Below are positions 1 through 9,996 of a stretch of DNA of 64,000 nt, in pieces. The DNA comes from Paenibacillus graminis. GTDB taxonomy: Bacteria > Bacillota > Bacilli > Paenibacillales > Paenibacillaceae. The notes under the pieces were generated by a model. It was not told the origin of the DNA and made no database searches. It saw only the letters and a list, made by a program, of their open reading frames with translations. Numbering within the stretch: the first letter of the stretch is position 1; each line of letters begins with the position of its first letter. The position numbers were made by a program, and so were the translations under genes. The stretch is taken from assembly GCF_000758705.1 (NCBI RefSeq), contig NZ_CP009287.1, positions 5,456,001 to 5,520,000 of the forward strand. Reading direction: 5' to 3'.

Positions 1-80
1 CTGCCTTGTGGAGCCCGGACTTTCCTCCCGCGGCGTCTTCACGCGCGCCGGCGATTGTCTGTCAAACTTTCCGATCAACA
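1..80 (-). ncRNA. rnpB: RNase P RNA, 5' end only (cut by window edge)
   Basis: Catalytic RNA of ribonuclease P, which matures tRNA 5' ends. On the minus strand the sequence reads CAGACAATCGCC followed by GAGGAAAGTCCGGGCTCC, the conserved 5' region of bacterial RNase P RNA, then ACAAGGCAG. The wording GGGCTCC-AnnnGGCAG resembles the class A consensus more than the B-type RNA of B. subtilis. The gene runs off the left edge, so the catalytic core and 3' end are not seen. The 5' end is placed from the TATAAT box upstream. Confidence 0.85.
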
Positions 81-87
81 TTGTATA

Positions 88-115
88 TTATACAGACTTG
101 CATCCTGCGGTACAA
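88..115 (-). promoter_or_regulatory. Probable sigma-A promoter of rnpB
   Basis: On the minus strand a perfect TATAAT (88-93) lies 16 nt downstream of TTGTAC (110-115). Initiation about 7 nt further on falls just before the RNase P RNA consensus. The -35 box is imperfect. Confidence 0.6.
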
Positions 116-133
116 GTGGTAAATAAGAGGAAA

Positions 134-1249
134 TTAAAGAAAAGCAAACGGCTCCGTGTTCACCTTCGAAGCATGCACAGCGGTACCGTACTTATGCTCA
201 GCCAGCTTGCCCGCGATCCACTCGGCTACTTTCACCTTCATAATCTTCTCTGCATTGTGTCCCGGATCAATCAGCGTAATGCCCGCTAGAAATGCATCCT
301 GTGCCGTGTGATAGTCAATGTCCCCGGTCACGAGCACGTCCGCTCCTTTGAAGATGGCGCTGTTGTAATACTTAGCCCCGGAACCTCCCATTACAGCTGC
401 TTTGCGGATAGGTCGGTTCAAATCCCCAACGACACGAACCTGGTCAACCTGAAGCCCGCTTTTAACCGTCTCAACGAATTGCCCCAAAGTCACCGGCTCC
501 TTAAGCTTCCCTACCCGGCCCAGCCCGAAACTGCGGCCCTTCAAGTCCATAGAATAGAGATCATAAGCCACTTCTTCGTAAGGATGGGCCTTCAGCATGG
601 CCTGCACGACTTTATTCCGGATCGGCTGAGGCACAATCGTTTCAATGCGGATTTCCTCAGCACGCTCCAGCTTGCCCTTCTCACCAAGGTAAGGGTCCGA
701 TCCCTCTCTCGGGATGAAGGTTCCATAGCCTTCAATATTGAAGCTGCAGTGGCTGTAATTGCCGATCCAGCCCGCACCCGCGTTCAGGATGGCATCCAGC
801 ACCTTCTGGTGATGGTCCTTCGGCACAAATACCACCAGCTTGGAGAGCTGCTCGGTATGGATGTCCTTAATCGGCGCCCCCTCCAGGATGCCCAGAGCTT
901 CCGCCATCCAATCGTTCATGCCGCCTTCGGCCACATCCAGATTCGTATGGCTGATATAGACGGCAATATCATTTTTAATCAGCTTCTCATAGAGCTTGCC
1001 CATAGGCGTATCGGTCTGGATTCCCTTGATCGGCCGAAAAATAATCGCATGATGGGCGATAATCAGATTGCAGCCTTGTGCTATGGCTTCATCCACGACC
1101 GCGTCATTGACATCGAGCGCTACAAGAACACCGGTGATCTCTTTCTGCAGAGAACCAAGCTGCAGTCCGACGTTGTCCCATTCCTCCGCCAAATGTTTGG
1201 GAGCAAGCTGCTCCATATAACCGATTACAGTTTGTCCTTTGGCAAACAT
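134..1249 (-). CDS. Nif3-like dinuclear metal centre hexameric protein
   Basis: 371-residue member of the Nif3/YqfO/DUF34 family, cytosolic and usually hexameric, with a two-metal site; the biological reaction is not established. Visible family marks: IIAHHAIIF near residue 65 and SHTNLDVAEGG near 100 (metal ligands), plus VTGDIDYHTAQ and DPGHNAEKI near the C-terminus that complete the site. The middle (about residues 130-235) is the PII-like insertion typical of the long Gram-positive form. The start overlaps the end of trmK by 25 nt, so the two are translated from one message, the same pairing as B. subtilis yqfN-yqfO. It is the last gene before rnpB. Confidence 0.93.
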   Translation of the reverse strand: MFAKGQTVIGYMEQLAPKHLAEEWDNVGLQLGSLQKEITGVLVALDVNDAVVDEAIAQGCNLIIAHHAIIFRPIKGIQTDTPMGKLYEKLIKNDIAVYISHTNLDVAEGGMNDWMAEALGILEGAPIKDIHTEQLSKLVVFVPKDHHQKVLDAILNAGAGWIGNYSHCSFNIEGYGTFIPREGSDPYLGEKGKLERAEEIRIETIVPQPIRNKVVQAMLKAHPYEEVAYDLYSMDLKGRSFGLGRVGKLKEPVTLGQFVETVKSGLQVDQVRVVGDLNRPIRKAAVMGGSGAKYYNSAIFKGADVLVTGDIDYHTAQDAFLAGITLIDPGHNAEKIMKVKVAEWIAGKLAEHKYGTAVHASKVNTEPFAFL

Positions 1250-2001
1250 GCCAGCACCTCCACAATCTGGTTGATCTGCGCCGCAATCTGATTGCGTCTC
1301 TCCTCAGCCGAGACCTGTTCGGAGCGAGTCAGCGAAGTCAGAATCCCCTGCAGTTTGGCAATCTCTCCTTGCCATTTGGCGAAGAACGCAGCATTAGGCG
1401 CTTGCAGCAGCCATGGTCCCATCTCCAGCAGCAGCTCACGGTCACACACCGTTCCTCCGGCCAGCTGAAAATCACGGTACAACTGCTCATTTGTGATTCC
1501 TTCAGCGTCTTCTTCCCTGACTGCGGTCAGAATTTCATAGATCTTGCCGTCTTCCTCCAGAATATGCTCGGCGGTAAGCACCCAGCCATGGTTCAACAGC
1601 CAGCGGCGCAGAATATCCTCACCTACATTCGGCTGGAGCGCCAGTGTCTTCACGCCTTCAAGCTTGCCGAGGCTTAAGCCCCGGTCCAGAATCGAGGCAA
1701 TCAGCGCGCCTCCCATCCCGGCGATGGTAATGCAATCGGCTTCTCCGGGCTCCAGGACTTCCAGCCCGTCTCCGCGGCGGACGGCAATCACCTTCCCCAG
1801 TCCAGCCTCTGCTACCCCCCTGCGGGCGGCTTCGAACGGCCCCGGGTTTACTTCTCCGGCAACGGCAGAAGGCACCCGTCCGCTTGCTACAGCAGCTACA
1901 GGCAGCAGGGCATGGTCTGAGCCGATATCAGCGACAGTGCTCCCCTGCGGAATCTGCTCCAGCACAAGCTGAAGCCGGTTTGATAATTTATTGTTATTCA
2001 T
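1225..2001 (-). CDS. trmK: tRNA (adenine(22)-N(1))-methyltransferase
   Basis: 258-residue SAM-dependent methyltransferase of the TrmK/YqfN family, which makes m1A22 in tRNA. The SAM-binding motif I reads VADIGSDHALLP near residue 22, and EPGEADCITIAGMGG near the middle is the typical TrmK motif IV region. I chose the ATG at 2001 (MNNNKLSNRL), not the in-frame codon at 2091: it overlaps the TGA of the upstream membrane gene in an ATGA arrangement, and the extra N-terminal 30 residues do not look like the family. Downstream it overlaps nif3 by 25 nt. Confidence 0.93.
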   Translation of the reverse strand: MNNNKLSNRLQLVLEQIPQGSTVADIGSDHALLPVAAVASGRVPSAVAGEVNPGPFEAARRGVAEAGLGKVIAVRRGDGLEVLEPGEADCITIAGMGGALIASILDRGLSLGKLEGVKTLALQPNVGEDILRRWLLNHGWVLTAEHILEEDGKIYEILTAVREEDAEGITNEQLYRDFQLAGGTVCDRELLLEMGPWLLQAPNAAFFAKWQGEIAKLQGILTSLTRSEQVSAEERRNQIAAQINQIVEVLACLPKDKL

Positions 2002-2822
2002 GAGGTCACCCACGTTATCCATTTTTTGCGGAAAATAAACAGCAGGGCAAGACCTGCCGCAATCTTCAATATCAGTATTAACGAAACCCACTGGGGAAAA
2101 TCCTGTCTCAGCAGCAAAGCGTCAATTTCAGGCATTATCCAGAGTGCGGTACCTACTCCCAGGTAGACTCCGGAAACGCTATTCACCCGGTGATGCAGCA
2201 GCCAGCTCAGCCATACCATCAGCACGCAGAGCGGCAGATACAGCAGCTCCAATTCAAGAATCGAGGCATCCGGCCGCTGCTGCCCGAAGAACCCTGCATA
2301 CAGCAATGCCCAAAAGGCAAAACCGCAGAAATGCAATAGGCTGATCCGCAGCAAAAATCCGAGAATGACCCACAGCAATCCGCAGCCTGCTATCAGCAGA
2401 GGCCGCCAGAAACCGGGATCAAGATCATGCAGTGCAATAAGCCATAATCCGAACCCCAGTGTCAGCACGCTTCCGGCCCCTGCCAGCACGAGGCTGATCA
2501 TGTTGTTCCGGTCCCGGTAAACGGCGGAGTAGCCATAACAAACAATTAGGACACAGAGTGCGGTAGCAAGTTGCAATGGCCAGGGAAAAACGCTAAAATA
2601 AAGACTAATCAAGAAAATCAAGGAAATAATTCCAAAACCAAACAGCCATATTTTGATGCTTCCCTGCTGAAGATTACGGAGTGAAATCGGATTGCTGTCC
2701 TTCACCTCAGTCTCATCATTATAGAGGTTGGTCAGGAAATCGCAATATTGCTCCGGTAAAACCTTGCTTCTTCTCCAGTACTGAATTTCTCTTAAAATAA
2801 TTTCACGTTTTTCCAAATTCAA
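1998..2822 (-). CDS. Polytopic membrane protein of unknown function
   Basis: 274 residues. A soluble N-terminal segment of about 55 residues (EILRE/YWRRSKVLPEQYCDFL) is followed by roughly eight hydrophobic segments to the C-terminus, as in DUF2157-like membrane proteins; I do not assign it to a family with certainty. Start is a TTG at 2822 preceded by AGAGGGATG as ribosome binding site; the nearby ATG leads into a stop. It lies between the sigA terminator and trmK and overlaps trmK by 4 nt (ATGA), so it is the first gene of the membrane protein-trmK-nif3 unit. No function can be stated. Confidence 0.8.
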   Translation of the reverse strand: MNLEKREIILREIQYWRRSKVLPEQYCDFLTNLYNDETEVKDSNPISLRNLQQGSIKIWLFGFGIISLIFLISLYFSVFPWPLQLATALCVLIVCYGYSAVYRDRNNMISLVLAGAGSVLTLGFGLWLIALHDLDPGFWRPLLIAGCGLLWVILGFLLRISLLHFCGFAFWALLYAGFFGQQRPDASILELELLYLPLCVLMVWLSWLLHHRVNSVSGVYLGVGTALWIMPEIDALLLRQDFPQWVSLILILKIAAGLALLFIFRKKWITWVTS

Positions 2823-2861
2823 CGGCTCATCCCTCTTTCGGACCTTGACTCCGGCCTAAGC

Positions 2862-2898
2862 TAAAAGGACCTCCTGCCACCGTGCAGCAGAAGGTCCG
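2862..2898 (-). terminator. Rho-independent terminator after sigA
   Basis: Minus strand: GGACCTTCTGCTGCACGG pairs with the following GGCAGGAGGTCC and is followed by TTTTAG. It separates the sigA operon from the membrane protein-trmK-nif3 unit. Confidence 0.75.
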
Positions 2899-2908
2899 GT
2901 TTATGACA

Positions 2909-4042
2909 CTATTCGAGGAAATCCTTAAGACGTTTGCTGCGGCTTGGATGCCGAAGCTTGCGCAACGCCTTGGCTTCAATCTGGCGGATCCGCTCACGGG
3001 TAACACCGAACACTTTGCCGACTTCCTCAAGCGTTCTCGTCCGTCCGTCATCCAGACCGAAGCGCAGGCGAAGCACATTCTCCTCACGCTCTGTGAGCGT
3101 GTCCAGCACATCCTCCAGCTGTTCCTTCAGCAGCTCATAAGCAGCTGCGTCTGCAGGCGCAAGCGCCTCCTGATCCTCAATGAAATCACCCAAATGCGAA
3201 TCATCTTCTTCACCGATCGGTGTTTCCAGCGATACCGGCTCCTGGGCAATCTTCATAATTTCTCTGACCTTCTCAACCGTCAGCTCCATCTCGGCGGCAA
3301 TTTCCTCCGGCGAAGGCTCACGTCCAAGCTCCTGCAGCAGCTGGCGGGATACCCGGATCAGCTTGTTGATGGTTTCCACCATGTGTACCGGAATCCGGAT
3401 CGTCCGGGCCTGGTCCGCAATCGCCCGTGTGATGGCCTGGCGAATCCACCAAGTCGCATACGTACTGAATTTGAAACCTTTGTTGTGGTCAAACTTCTCA
3501 ACCGCTTTGATCAGACCCATGTTGCCTTCCTGAATCAGGTCGAGGAACAGCATGCCGCGCCCAACATAACGTTTGGCGATACTTACGACGAGCCGCAGGT
3601 TTGCTTCAGCAAGCCGGCGTTTTGCTTCCTCATCGCCGTTCTTGATTCTCATCGCCAGTTCTACCTCGTCATCAGCCGACAGCAGCGGCACGCGACCGAT
3701 CTCCTTCAGATACATCCGGACAGGGTCATTGATCTTGATTCCGGGCGGGAGTGACAAATCATCGTCAAAGCTGAAGTCATCATTGTCGCTGCCTTCATTA
3801 TCCTCGCTTGGCCGAAGGGTATTGACCTCTTCGTCATTCTCATTCACAACCTCAATACCCAAATCGCTCAGCTGCTCGTAGAATTCCTCCATTTGCTCGG
3901 GGTCCTGATCAAACGGCGACAATTTCTCCATAATATCTTTGTAGTTCAATGATGATCTTTTCTTGCCCTGCTCAATAAGCTGATCCTTAACCTGATCCAG
4001 AGTAAATTCCGCTTCCAGTTCAGTGTGCTGATCGTTCGCCAT
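2909..4042 (-). CDS. sigA: RNA polymerase primary sigma factor SigA (RpoD)
   Basis: 377-residue housekeeping sigma-70 factor directing RNA polymerase to -10/-35 promoters. Region 1.1 (residues 1-80, acidic), region 1.2 ([17 protein letters not shown] near 107), region 2 with the -10 reading helices ([20 protein letters not shown] and [14 protein letters not shown] near 190-220), region 3 and region 4 ([36 protein letters not shown]) are all intact. Length matches B. subtilis SigA (371). The start has a GGAGGGAG ribosome binding site. It lies 40 nt downstream of dnaG, the classical macromolecular synthesis operon order. Confidence 0.98.
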   Translation of the reverse strand: MANDQHTELEAEFTLDQVKDQLIEQGKKRSSLNYKDIMEKLSPFDQDPEQMEEFYEQLSDLGIEVVNENDEEVNTLRPSEDNEGSDNDDFSFDDDLSLPPGIKINDPVRMYLKEIGRVPLLSADDEVELAMRIKNGDEEAKRRLAEANLRLVVSIAKRYVGRGMLFLDLIQEGNMGLIKAVEKFDHNKGFKFSTYATWWIRQAITRAIADQARTIRIPVHMVETINKLIRVSRQLLQELGREPSPEEIAAEMELTVEKVREIMKIAQEPVSLETPIGEEDDSHLGDFIEDQEALAPADAAAYELLKEQLEDVLDTLTEREENVLRLRFGLDDGRTRTLEEVGKVFGVTRERIRQIEAKALRKLRHPSRSKRLKDFLE

Positions 4043-4082
4043 AATTCGACTCCCTCCTCCCTAGGTACATCCTGTCAACAGC

Positions 4083-5903
4083 TCATTGTCTCTCTAGGGC
4101 TATAATCTCACTTGCTATTTGTGCCGCACGCAAAAAGTCACCCGACTTCTCAGCCTGAATCATCTCTTCGCGTTTTTGTTCCATCCCGCGTTGCACGGGG
4201 TATTTCCGCACTTCACGGATACAATCATCCAGAACCTGTGTACTCCAGTCCGGAGGAGTGTCCATCATGGAAATCGCGGTTGCTGTTTTTTCCAGACGGT
4301 CATCCTGAAGCGATGATAGAAACCGGCTGATGCCGGGGGGTTTGCCTTGCGCGTAATAGGCATATAGATAAGCGGCAATTGCCGCATGATCATCGATGTT
4401 GAACTCTTCTCCGAGGCGTTCGCCAACATATGCGGCGGCATCCGGGTCCTGTATCATCCAGGACAGCAGCCGCCGTTCGGCTACATGATAAGCCGGCAGC
4501 AAAGTCGGCGTCTGCACCTGCCCTTTTTTATGCCTACCATTATTCCACCTTTTGTCGTTATTATCCCCTTCGGGAAGGTTTTTTTGCATCGACGCCCGAA
4601 GTAAATTGCAGTCCTGCTTCAAGCTATCATATGACAGCTCCAGCTCGGAGGCGATTTCGCGCAGGTAGACCTCGCGCTCTGTAGAGGAATGCAGGGAGGC
4701 AATAATCTCCAGGGCCTCCTTGACATAGGCTATTTTGCCGTCTTCCTCTAGGAGTATATGGTTTTTTTTCAGATATATAAGCTTAAATTTAATGGATGAA
4801 ACTGCTGAATCAATGACTTGCTCTTTGAACCGCTCCCCCCCATGGCGGGAGATGAATTCATCGGGATCGAGTCCGCTGGGAAGCACAGCCACCTTAACCC
4901 GCAGGCCATTGTCCTCCAGCATCGGGATCGCCTTCATTGCAGCGGCTTGTCCGGCCTTGTCGCCGTCATAAGCCAGAACGATCTCATCACCCAAACTCTT
5001 CATTAGAGCCACATGCCCCTCAGTCAGTGAGGTTCCCATGGTAGCCACTCCGTTATGCACACCTGCTTCCCAAGCCGAAATGACATCACCGTAGCCTTCA
5101 AAAAGGACGATTTGCCGCGTTTTGCGGATGGATGCTTTGGATTGGTGCAAATTGTACAGAATCCGGCTTTTGTTAAACAGTCTGCTCTCCGGGGAATTCA
5201 AGTATTTCGGCTGACCGTCTCCAAGAATTCTTCCGGCAAAAGCAATCACCTTCCCTGTGCGGTTCGCAATCGGAAAAATGACACGTCCGCGAAAGCGGTC
5301 AATATACCCTTTGCCCTCGCCTCTGGCCGACAGCAGTCCGCCCTTCTCCATCTCGGCGAGATTGAAGTTCCTTTTGTCCAGGAACTGGAGCAGGGTATCC
5401 CAGCGGTCCGGCGCGTAGCCGATCTGGAACTGGTCGATCATCTTGCCGCTGAAGCCCCGGGATCTCAAATAATCCATCGCGGCAGTGCCGTATTCCGTAT
5501 TCTTCAGCAGAAAATGATAAAATTTAGCCGACAGCTCATACGCTTGAATTAACCGGTCACGCTCAGGATCAGGAGGGGAGAGGATGCCTCCGTTTCCCTC
5601 GGGAACAGGGATATCACTTTCTTCCGCCATTATTCTGACTGCTTCGGGGAAGGATAACCCTTCGATTTCCATCCTGAATTTGATGGCATTGCCCCCCATG
5701 CCGCAGCCAAAGCAATGAAAGACGCCCCGTTCGGGGGTTACAGTGAAGGAAGGGGTTTTCTCCGAATGAAACGGGCAGAGGCCCCATAAATATTTCCCCT
5801 GCTTGGACAGATGGACAACCTTACCGACAGTATCGACAATGTCATGCCGTGCGAGGACACTCTCGATGACTTCTTCCGGAATATTACCTTGTCCGCTAGC
5901 CAC
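4083..5903 (-). CDS. dnaG: DNA primase
   Basis: About 606-residue primase that synthesises RNA primers at replication forks. N-terminal CHC2 zinc-binding domain shows CPFHSEKTPSF and CFGCG (near residues 42-68). The TOPRIM catalytic core shows LFEGYGDV and LAYDGDKAGQ (about 265-320). The C-terminal third is the helicase-binding domain, which diverges from B. subtilis. I favour the GTG at 5903, giving an N-terminus like other primases (ASGQGNIPEEVIE) with AAGGTGG just upstream; an in-frame ATG at 5918 is the alternative. Downstream neighbour is sigA; upstream is the YaiI-family gene, with a short gap of 26-39 nt. Confidence 0.96.
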   Translation of the reverse strand: MASGQGNIPEEVIESVLARHDIVDTVGKVVHLSKQGKYLWGLCPFHSEKTPSFTVTPERGVFHCFGCGMGGNAIKFRMEIEGLSFPEAVRIMAEESDIPVPEGNGGILSPPDPERDRLIQAYELSAKFYHFLLKNTEYGTAAMDYLRSRGFSGKMIDQFQIGYAPDRWDTLLQFLDKRNFNLAEMEKGGLLSARGEGKGYIDRFRGRVIFPIANRTGKVIAFAGRILGDGQPKYLNSPESRLFNKSRILYNLHQSKASIRKTRQIVLFEGYGDVISAWEAGVHNGVATMGTSLTEGHVALMKSLGDEIVLAYDGDKAGQAAAMKAIPMLEDNGLRVKVAVLPSGLDPDEFISRHGGERFKEQVIDSAVSSIKFKLIYLKKNHILLEEDGKIAYVKEALEIIASLHSSTEREVYLREIASELELSYDSLKQDCNLLRASMQKNLPEGDNNDKRWNNGRHKKGQVQTPTLLPAYHVAERRLLSWMIQDPDAAAYVGERLGEEFNIDDHAAIAAYLYAYYAQGKPPGISRFLSSLQDDRLEKTATAISMMDTPPDWSTQVLDDCIREVRKYPVQRGMEQKREEMIQAEKSGDFLRAAQIASEIIALERQ

Positions 5904-5942
5904 TTCAACCACCTTCATCTCTTAACAAATAAATATAATTCG

Positions 5943-6416
5943 CTATAGCTGGACATTCTCCTGCAAAATCGTTAAAAGTTTTGTCAGTTTATGTTGAAAA
6001 TAAATTTTTTCTTCCGCGGTGATCGCTTTCGGCCCCTTGGAATAATGGCCGCGTCTGCGCTCCACGGCTCTGGCATGCCTGCTTTCCAGCATAAAGTCCA
6101 TGCCCAAATCATCATATTCCTGTCCGCGGTTAGACAAAACCCTGCAGCGTTTGCCCAGCGCCAGCGCAGCCAGGCCGTAATCCTGCGTGACGACAATATC
6201 ACCTGCAGTAATGTGATTGGCAATGTACAGGTCGGCACTGTCAGCCCCACGATCCACTTGAACGATCGAGACGCCTTCCTCACCCCTCAACACATGATCG
6301 TATGAAGAGACCATAATTACCGGGATGCCGAAGCTCCGGGCCGCAGCAATAATTTCTTGCTTCACCGGACAAGCATCCCCGTCGACCACGATCTTCCTTG
6401 CCTGCGGCCTTTCCAT
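5943..6416 (-). CDS. YaiI/YqxD family (UPF0178, DUF188) protein
   Basis: About 157 residues of the YaiI/YqxD family, whose biochemical role is not settled; the fold is PIN-like. Family hallmarks: VDGDACPVKQEI at the N-terminus, VDRGADSADLYIANH and VTQDYGLAALAL in the middle, and RRGHYSKGPKAITAEE near the C-terminus. Three in-frame starts lie close together (TTG 6428, ATG 6422, ATG 6416); the last is best spaced from GGTGAT. It leads the yqxD-dnaG-sigA unit, as in B. subtilis. Confidence 0.88.
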   Translation of the reverse strand: MERPQARKIVVDGDACPVKQEIIAAARSFGIPVIMVSSYDHVLRGEEGVSIVQVDRGADSADLYIANHITAGDIVVTQDYGLAALALGKRCRVLSNRGQEYDDLGMDFMLESRHARAVERRRGHYSKGPKAITAEEKIYFQHKLTKLLTILQENVQL

Positions 6417-6474
6417 GCTCATCACCAAATTCCCGTGTAATATATATACGCTTTGCCAAACTGAAATCCTTCTT

Positions 6475-6504
6475 TACAAAGCATAAATACGGAACGAATG
6501 TCAA
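6475..6504 (-). promoter_or_regulatory. Candidate promoter of the yqxD-dnaG-sigA unit
   Basis: Minus strand TTGACA (6499-6504) and TTTGTA (6475-6480) with an 18-nt spacer. The -35 box is perfect, the -10 box weak. It sits within the inverted repeat described for glyS. Confidence 0.4.
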
Positions 6505-6529
6505 CATACGCATTGGCACCGTTCCGTAT
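6487..6529 (-). terminator. Inverted repeat, possible glyS terminator overlapping the next promoter
   Basis: ATACGGAACG (6487-6496) and CGTTCCGTAT (6520-6529) are perfect 10-bp arms with a 23-nt loop. No strong U-run follows on the minus strand, and the arms enclose the TTGACA of the next promoter, so it could be an operator instead. Confidence 0.35.
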
Positions 6530-6618
6530 ATTTATACCCTAAACCATCGATCTATACCATAAACTTCACAAAGTCTTGCACCTTTAGGGGATACAGATAT
6601 CAGGATCTCCTAAAGAGA

Positions 6619-8706
6619 CTACCACACCAGCTTGCCAAAATCGGCAAACGCTTTGGAATCAGCATCGATCCCGGCCAGCAGCGCCAGGCGGTTCGCACGG
6701 ATCTGCTCATCATCGGCCATAACCATTACGGAATCGAAAAATCCGGTAACCGCATCCTTCAGACCGGACAGGATCCGCAGAGCTTCCTCTGCATTTCTGG
6801 AACGGAGTGCTTCCTGGTACGGTGTGTGTATAGCCTGCCAAGTCTCATATAGCTTGCGCTCCGCTTCTTCCTTCAGCAAAGAAGGCGCTACAGCCGATCC
6901 TTCTGCGGCTTTGGCCGCCAAATTGCTGACCCGTGTCAGTGAATCCACGGTGATCTTGAAATCAGTCTGACCGTTCACAGTGTCCATAAGCGCACGGCTT
7001 CTGCCCACTACTGCCACGATGTCATCGAACCCTGCAGCAATTACCGCATCCACAACATCATAACGGACATTGTCGGATAACAGGCGTTTTACGCGCAGAC
7101 CGAAGAACTCGTACAGATTTATACGCAGATCAGGAGCAAAAGGTTTCTCTGTGCGTAAATTTTCATGCACCTCCAGGGCAGCATCAAAAATTTCCTGCAA
7201 AGAGATCGTCAGCTTATGCTCAAGGACCATCTGCACAATGCCTGCCGCCTGCCGGCGGAGGGCGTAAGGGTCCTGCGAACCGGTCGGGATAATGCCAATG
7301 GAAAAACATCCGACAATCGTGTCGATTTTATCCGCTAGGCTGACTACAAGGCCCACTTCCGAGGCAGGAACAGCGTCTCCGGCGAACCGTGGCTGATAGT
7401 GCTCGAAAATTCCTCTTGCAACTGCTTCGGATTCACCGGCTTTGCGGGCATAATCCTCGCCCATGGTACCCTGCAGCTCGGAAAATTCATTTACCATTTG
7501 CGTCACCAGATCGAATTTGCAGATATCAGCCGTCCGGCTGACTTCAGCAACTGCCTTTGCGGACAGTCCCAGCTTCGCCGCCAGCCGGTCAGCTACCGCA
7601 CGAATCCTGCGGACCTTGTCCCCGACGCTGCCCAGTTCCTCGTGATATACAATGTTCTCTAGCTTGGCCAGCGCATCGCTGATCTGCAGTTTCTGATCCT
7701 CTTCATAAAAGAACTTCGCGTCCGACAAGCGGGCACGCAGCACCTTCTCATTCCCCTTGGCGATGACATCCAGCGACTCCGCATTGCCGTTGCGGACGGT
7801 GACGAAGAAAGGCAGCAGCGCACCCGCTGCGTCAAAGACCGGGAAGTAGCGCTGATGCTCGCGCATCGAGGTAATCAGCACATCCTGCGGAATGTTGAGA
7901 AACGATGCATCAAACGTACCGAACAGCACCGTCGGCGTTTCTACGAGGAACAAGACTTCCTCCAGCAAATCCTCTTTGATGGCAATGGTCCAGCCTTTCT
8001 CTTCGGCCAGCTTATTGATCTGGTTAAGAATCAGCTCTTCGCGTTCCTTCACATCGACCAGCACATGCTGGCTGCGCATCGTTTCCACGTATTGTGCAGG
8101 CTCGGCAATTACCGCTTCAGTTCCCAGAAAACGATGACCCCGGCTTACATTTCCGGCCTTAACGCCGGTGATTTCCAGATCAATAACCTCCTGCCCGAAC
8201 AGGGCCACTAGCCAGCGGATCGGGCGGACGAATTTGAAATCATAGGCTCCCCAACGCATGTTCTTGGGGAAGGTCATTGCGCTGACAATGCCGCTCAGTC
8301 CTTCGGACAACAGCGAAGAGGTGTTTACACCGTCGCTGTTTTTGGTGGCATAGATATACTCCACACCTGCCAGCTCTTTAAAGGTAAACTGCTCCGGCGA
8401 TACCCCCTGGCTGCGGGCAAATCCAAGAGCAGCCTTGCTCCATTCGCCGCTGGCATCCAGTGCGATTTTGCGTGAAGGGCCCTTCACTTCTTCGCTGATG
8501 TCTTCTTGTTTTTCGGCGGCATCCTTCACCAGAACGGTAAGGCGGCGCGGTGTGGCATAGGCGCTGACTCCGCTATGGGAAATGCGGGATGCTTCCAGCC
8601 ATTTGACGGTTCTGTCCTTAAGCTGCTCCATCGCAGCCCGGATGAAGCGGGCCGGAACCTCTTCGAGACCGATCTCAAACAATATATCTTTAGACAAGGT
8701 CAGCAC
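6619..8706 (-). CDS. glyS: Glycine--tRNA ligase beta subunit
   Basis: 695-residue beta subunit of the alpha2-beta2 glycyl-tRNA synthetase; it binds tRNA while the alpha subunit carries the aminoacylation site. It starts [22 protein letters not shown], the family N-terminus, and contains [12 protein letters not shown] and [16 protein letters not shown] near residue 250, with the anticodon-binding DALR-like region in the C-terminal 100 residues. Length is normal (B. subtilis GlyS 679). It overlaps glyQ by 17 nt, so the subunits are translationally coupled and share the T-box leader. Confidence 0.97.
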   Translation of the reverse strand: MLTLSKDILFEIGLEEVPARFIRAAMEQLKDRTVKWLEASRISHSGVSAYATPRRLTVLVKDAAEKQEDISEEVKGPSRKIALDASGEWSKAALGFARSQGVSPEQFTFKELAGVEYIYATKNSDGVNTSSLLSEGLSGIVSAMTFPKNMRWGAYDFKFVRPIRWLVALFGQEVIDLEITGVKAGNVSRGHRFLGTEAVIAEPAQYVETMRSQHVLVDVKEREELILNQINKLAEEKGWTIAIKEDLLEEVLFLVETPTVLFGTFDASFLNIPQDVLITSMREHQRYFPVFDAAGALLPFFVTVRNGNAESLDVIAKGNEKVLRARLSDAKFFYEEDQKLQISDALAKLENIVYHEELGSVGDKVRRIRAVADRLAAKLGLSAKAVAEVSRTADICKFDLVTQMVNEFSELQGTMGEDYARKAGESEAVARGIFEHYQPRFAGDAVPASEVGLVVSLADKIDTIVGCFSIGIIPTGSQDPYALRRQAAGIVQMVLEHKLTISLQEIFDAALEVHENLRTEKPFAPDLRINLYEFFGLRVKRLLSDNVRYDVVDAVIAAGFDDIVAVVGRSRALMDTVNGQTDFKITVDSLTRVSNLAAKAAEGSAVAPSLLKEEAERKLYETWQAIHTPYQEALRSRNAEEALRILSGLKDAVTGFFDSVMVMADDEQIRANRLALLAGIDADSKAFADFGKLVW

Positions 8707-9577
8707 CTTCTTTCTTCAGCAGCGGGAAGCCGAGCTTCTCGCGTTCCTCTAGGTATGTCGCCGCTACGGTGCGGGCTAGGTTGCGGACTCGGGTAATAAA
8801 GCCCGTTCGTTCGGTCACACTAATGGCTCCGCGCGCGTCCAGGAGGTTGAAGGTGTGTGAACATTTCAGCACATAATCGTAAGCCGGGAACACCAGATGC
8901 TGCTCCATCGCTCTGCGTGCCTCTTCTTCATAGGTGTTGAAGAGGGTGAACAGCATTTTGACATCGGAGACTTCGAATGTATAGGTGGAGTGCTCTACTT
9001 CCGGCTGATGGAACACGTCCCCGTAGGTCATGCCCTCCACCCATTCCAGGTCGAACACATTTTCCTTCTCCTGAATGTAGGAGGCCAGACGCTCCATCCC
9101 GTAAGTGATTTCGACAGCCACCGGACTGGTCTCAATGCCGCCGACCTGCTGGAAATACGTAAATTGTGTGATTTCCATTCCATCCAGCCATACTTCCCAA
9201 CCTAGGCCCGCGCAGCCCAGCGAAGGGTTCTCCCAGTTGTCTTCAACAAAACGGATGTCATGCAAGAGCGGATCTACGCCAAGCGCCTTCAGACTATCCA
9301 GATACAGCTCCTGAATGTTGTCCGGCGACGGCTTAATAATCACCTGGAACTGGTGATGCTGATACAGACGGTTCGGGTTCTCTCCGTAACGGCCGTCTGA
9401 CGGGCGGCGTGAAGGCTCCACATAAGCCACCTTCCACGGCTCCGGGCCGAGCGAACGCAGGAAGGTCATGGGGTTCATGGTTCCTGCACCTTTTTCCGTG
9501 TCATACGGCTGGACTAAAATACAGTTCTGGGCAGACCAGAACTGCTGCAGCGTCAAAATCATCTGCTGAAAATTCAT
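8690..9577 (-). CDS. glyQ: Glycine--tRNA ligase alpha subunit
   Basis: 295-residue catalytic subunit of bacterial-type glycyl-tRNA synthetase. It opens [20 protein letters not shown], followed by [14 protein letters not shown] and [17 protein letters not shown], the class II ATP and glycyl-adenylate binding segments. [19 protein letters not shown] is also diagnostic. The C-terminal [18 protein letters not shown] is present. The gene follows directly on the T-box leader and is co-translated with glyS. Confidence 0.98.
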   Translation of the reverse strand: MNFQQMILTLQQFWSAQNCILVQPYDTEKGAGTMNPMTFLRSLGPEPWKVAYVEPSRRPSDGRYGENPNRLYQHHQFQVIIKPSPDNIQELYLDSLKALGVDPLLHDIRFVEDNWENPSLGCAGLGWEVWLDGMEITQFTYFQQVGGIETSPVAVEITYGMERLASYIQEKENVFDLEWVEGMTYGDVFHQPEVEHSTYTFEVSDVKMLFTLFNTYEEEARRAMEQHLVFPAYDYVLKCSHTFNLLDARGAISVTERTGFITRVRNLARTVAATYLEEREKLGFPLLKKEGADLV

Positions 9578-9685
9578 ACTACCGACTCCTTCGCTTCACA
9601 AGTTTAACTGCGCCTCTTGCCATGGTTCATCTTGCCTGTTGTGCGATGGAGGCAGCACTCTTCTATCCTTGCGGTATCACAAGGC

Positions 9686-9961
9686 AAAAAAGCTCCCGCC
9701 CCCATGCCTGATGTACAGACATAGGGACGAGAGCCTGAAATATACTCCCGCGGTTCCACCCTACTTGATCTCATCGATAAATGACGAAATCCACTTTCAT
9801 TCACCGCTTTCGCACTCCCGGGTGCCATGTTCATGAACGTTGTCCTGCCAGGCTTCCACTCTCCCCGGCTCGCTTAAACGACAATGTTGTTCATTACTTT
9901 CCCGATCACTGCACGTTTCTCCATCACAGGAGCTATAACGGCATAATTATAAAAAGAAACT
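9686..9961 (-). promoter_or_regulatory. T-box riboswitch leader of glyQS with attenuator
   Basis: The minus-strand leader contains the T-box core AGGGTGGAACCGCG (9749-9762), which pairs with uncharged tRNA 3' ends. It is followed by a terminator, CTCTCGTCCC ... GGGCGGGAGC then TTTTTT (9686-9735). A long stem I region lies at about 9800-9930; a GGC glycine codon at 9824-9826 is a plausible specifier but was not confirmed by folding. High uncharged tRNA-Gly would favour the antiterminator and synthesis of GlyQS. Confidence 0.92.
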
Positions 9962-9967
9962 GAACCT

Positions 9968-9996
9968 ATAGTAACGGATTTTTTGCTTTTCGTCAA
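9968..9996 (-). promoter_or_regulatory. Sigma-A promoter of the glyQS T-box transcript
   Basis: Minus strand TTGACG (9991-9996), 17-nt spacer, TACTAT (9968-9973). Initiation near 9961 starts the T-box leader. The -35 box overlaps the recO stop codon. Confidence 0.75.

Noticed and set aside
8..289. 93-residue ORF at the left edge
   Set aside because: It runs antisense to RNase P RNA and nif3.
308..1291. 327-residue plus-strand open frame
   Set aside because: It is the antisense of nif3, which has clear family motifs and coupling to trmK; the plus frame has no ribosome binding site or recognisable domain.
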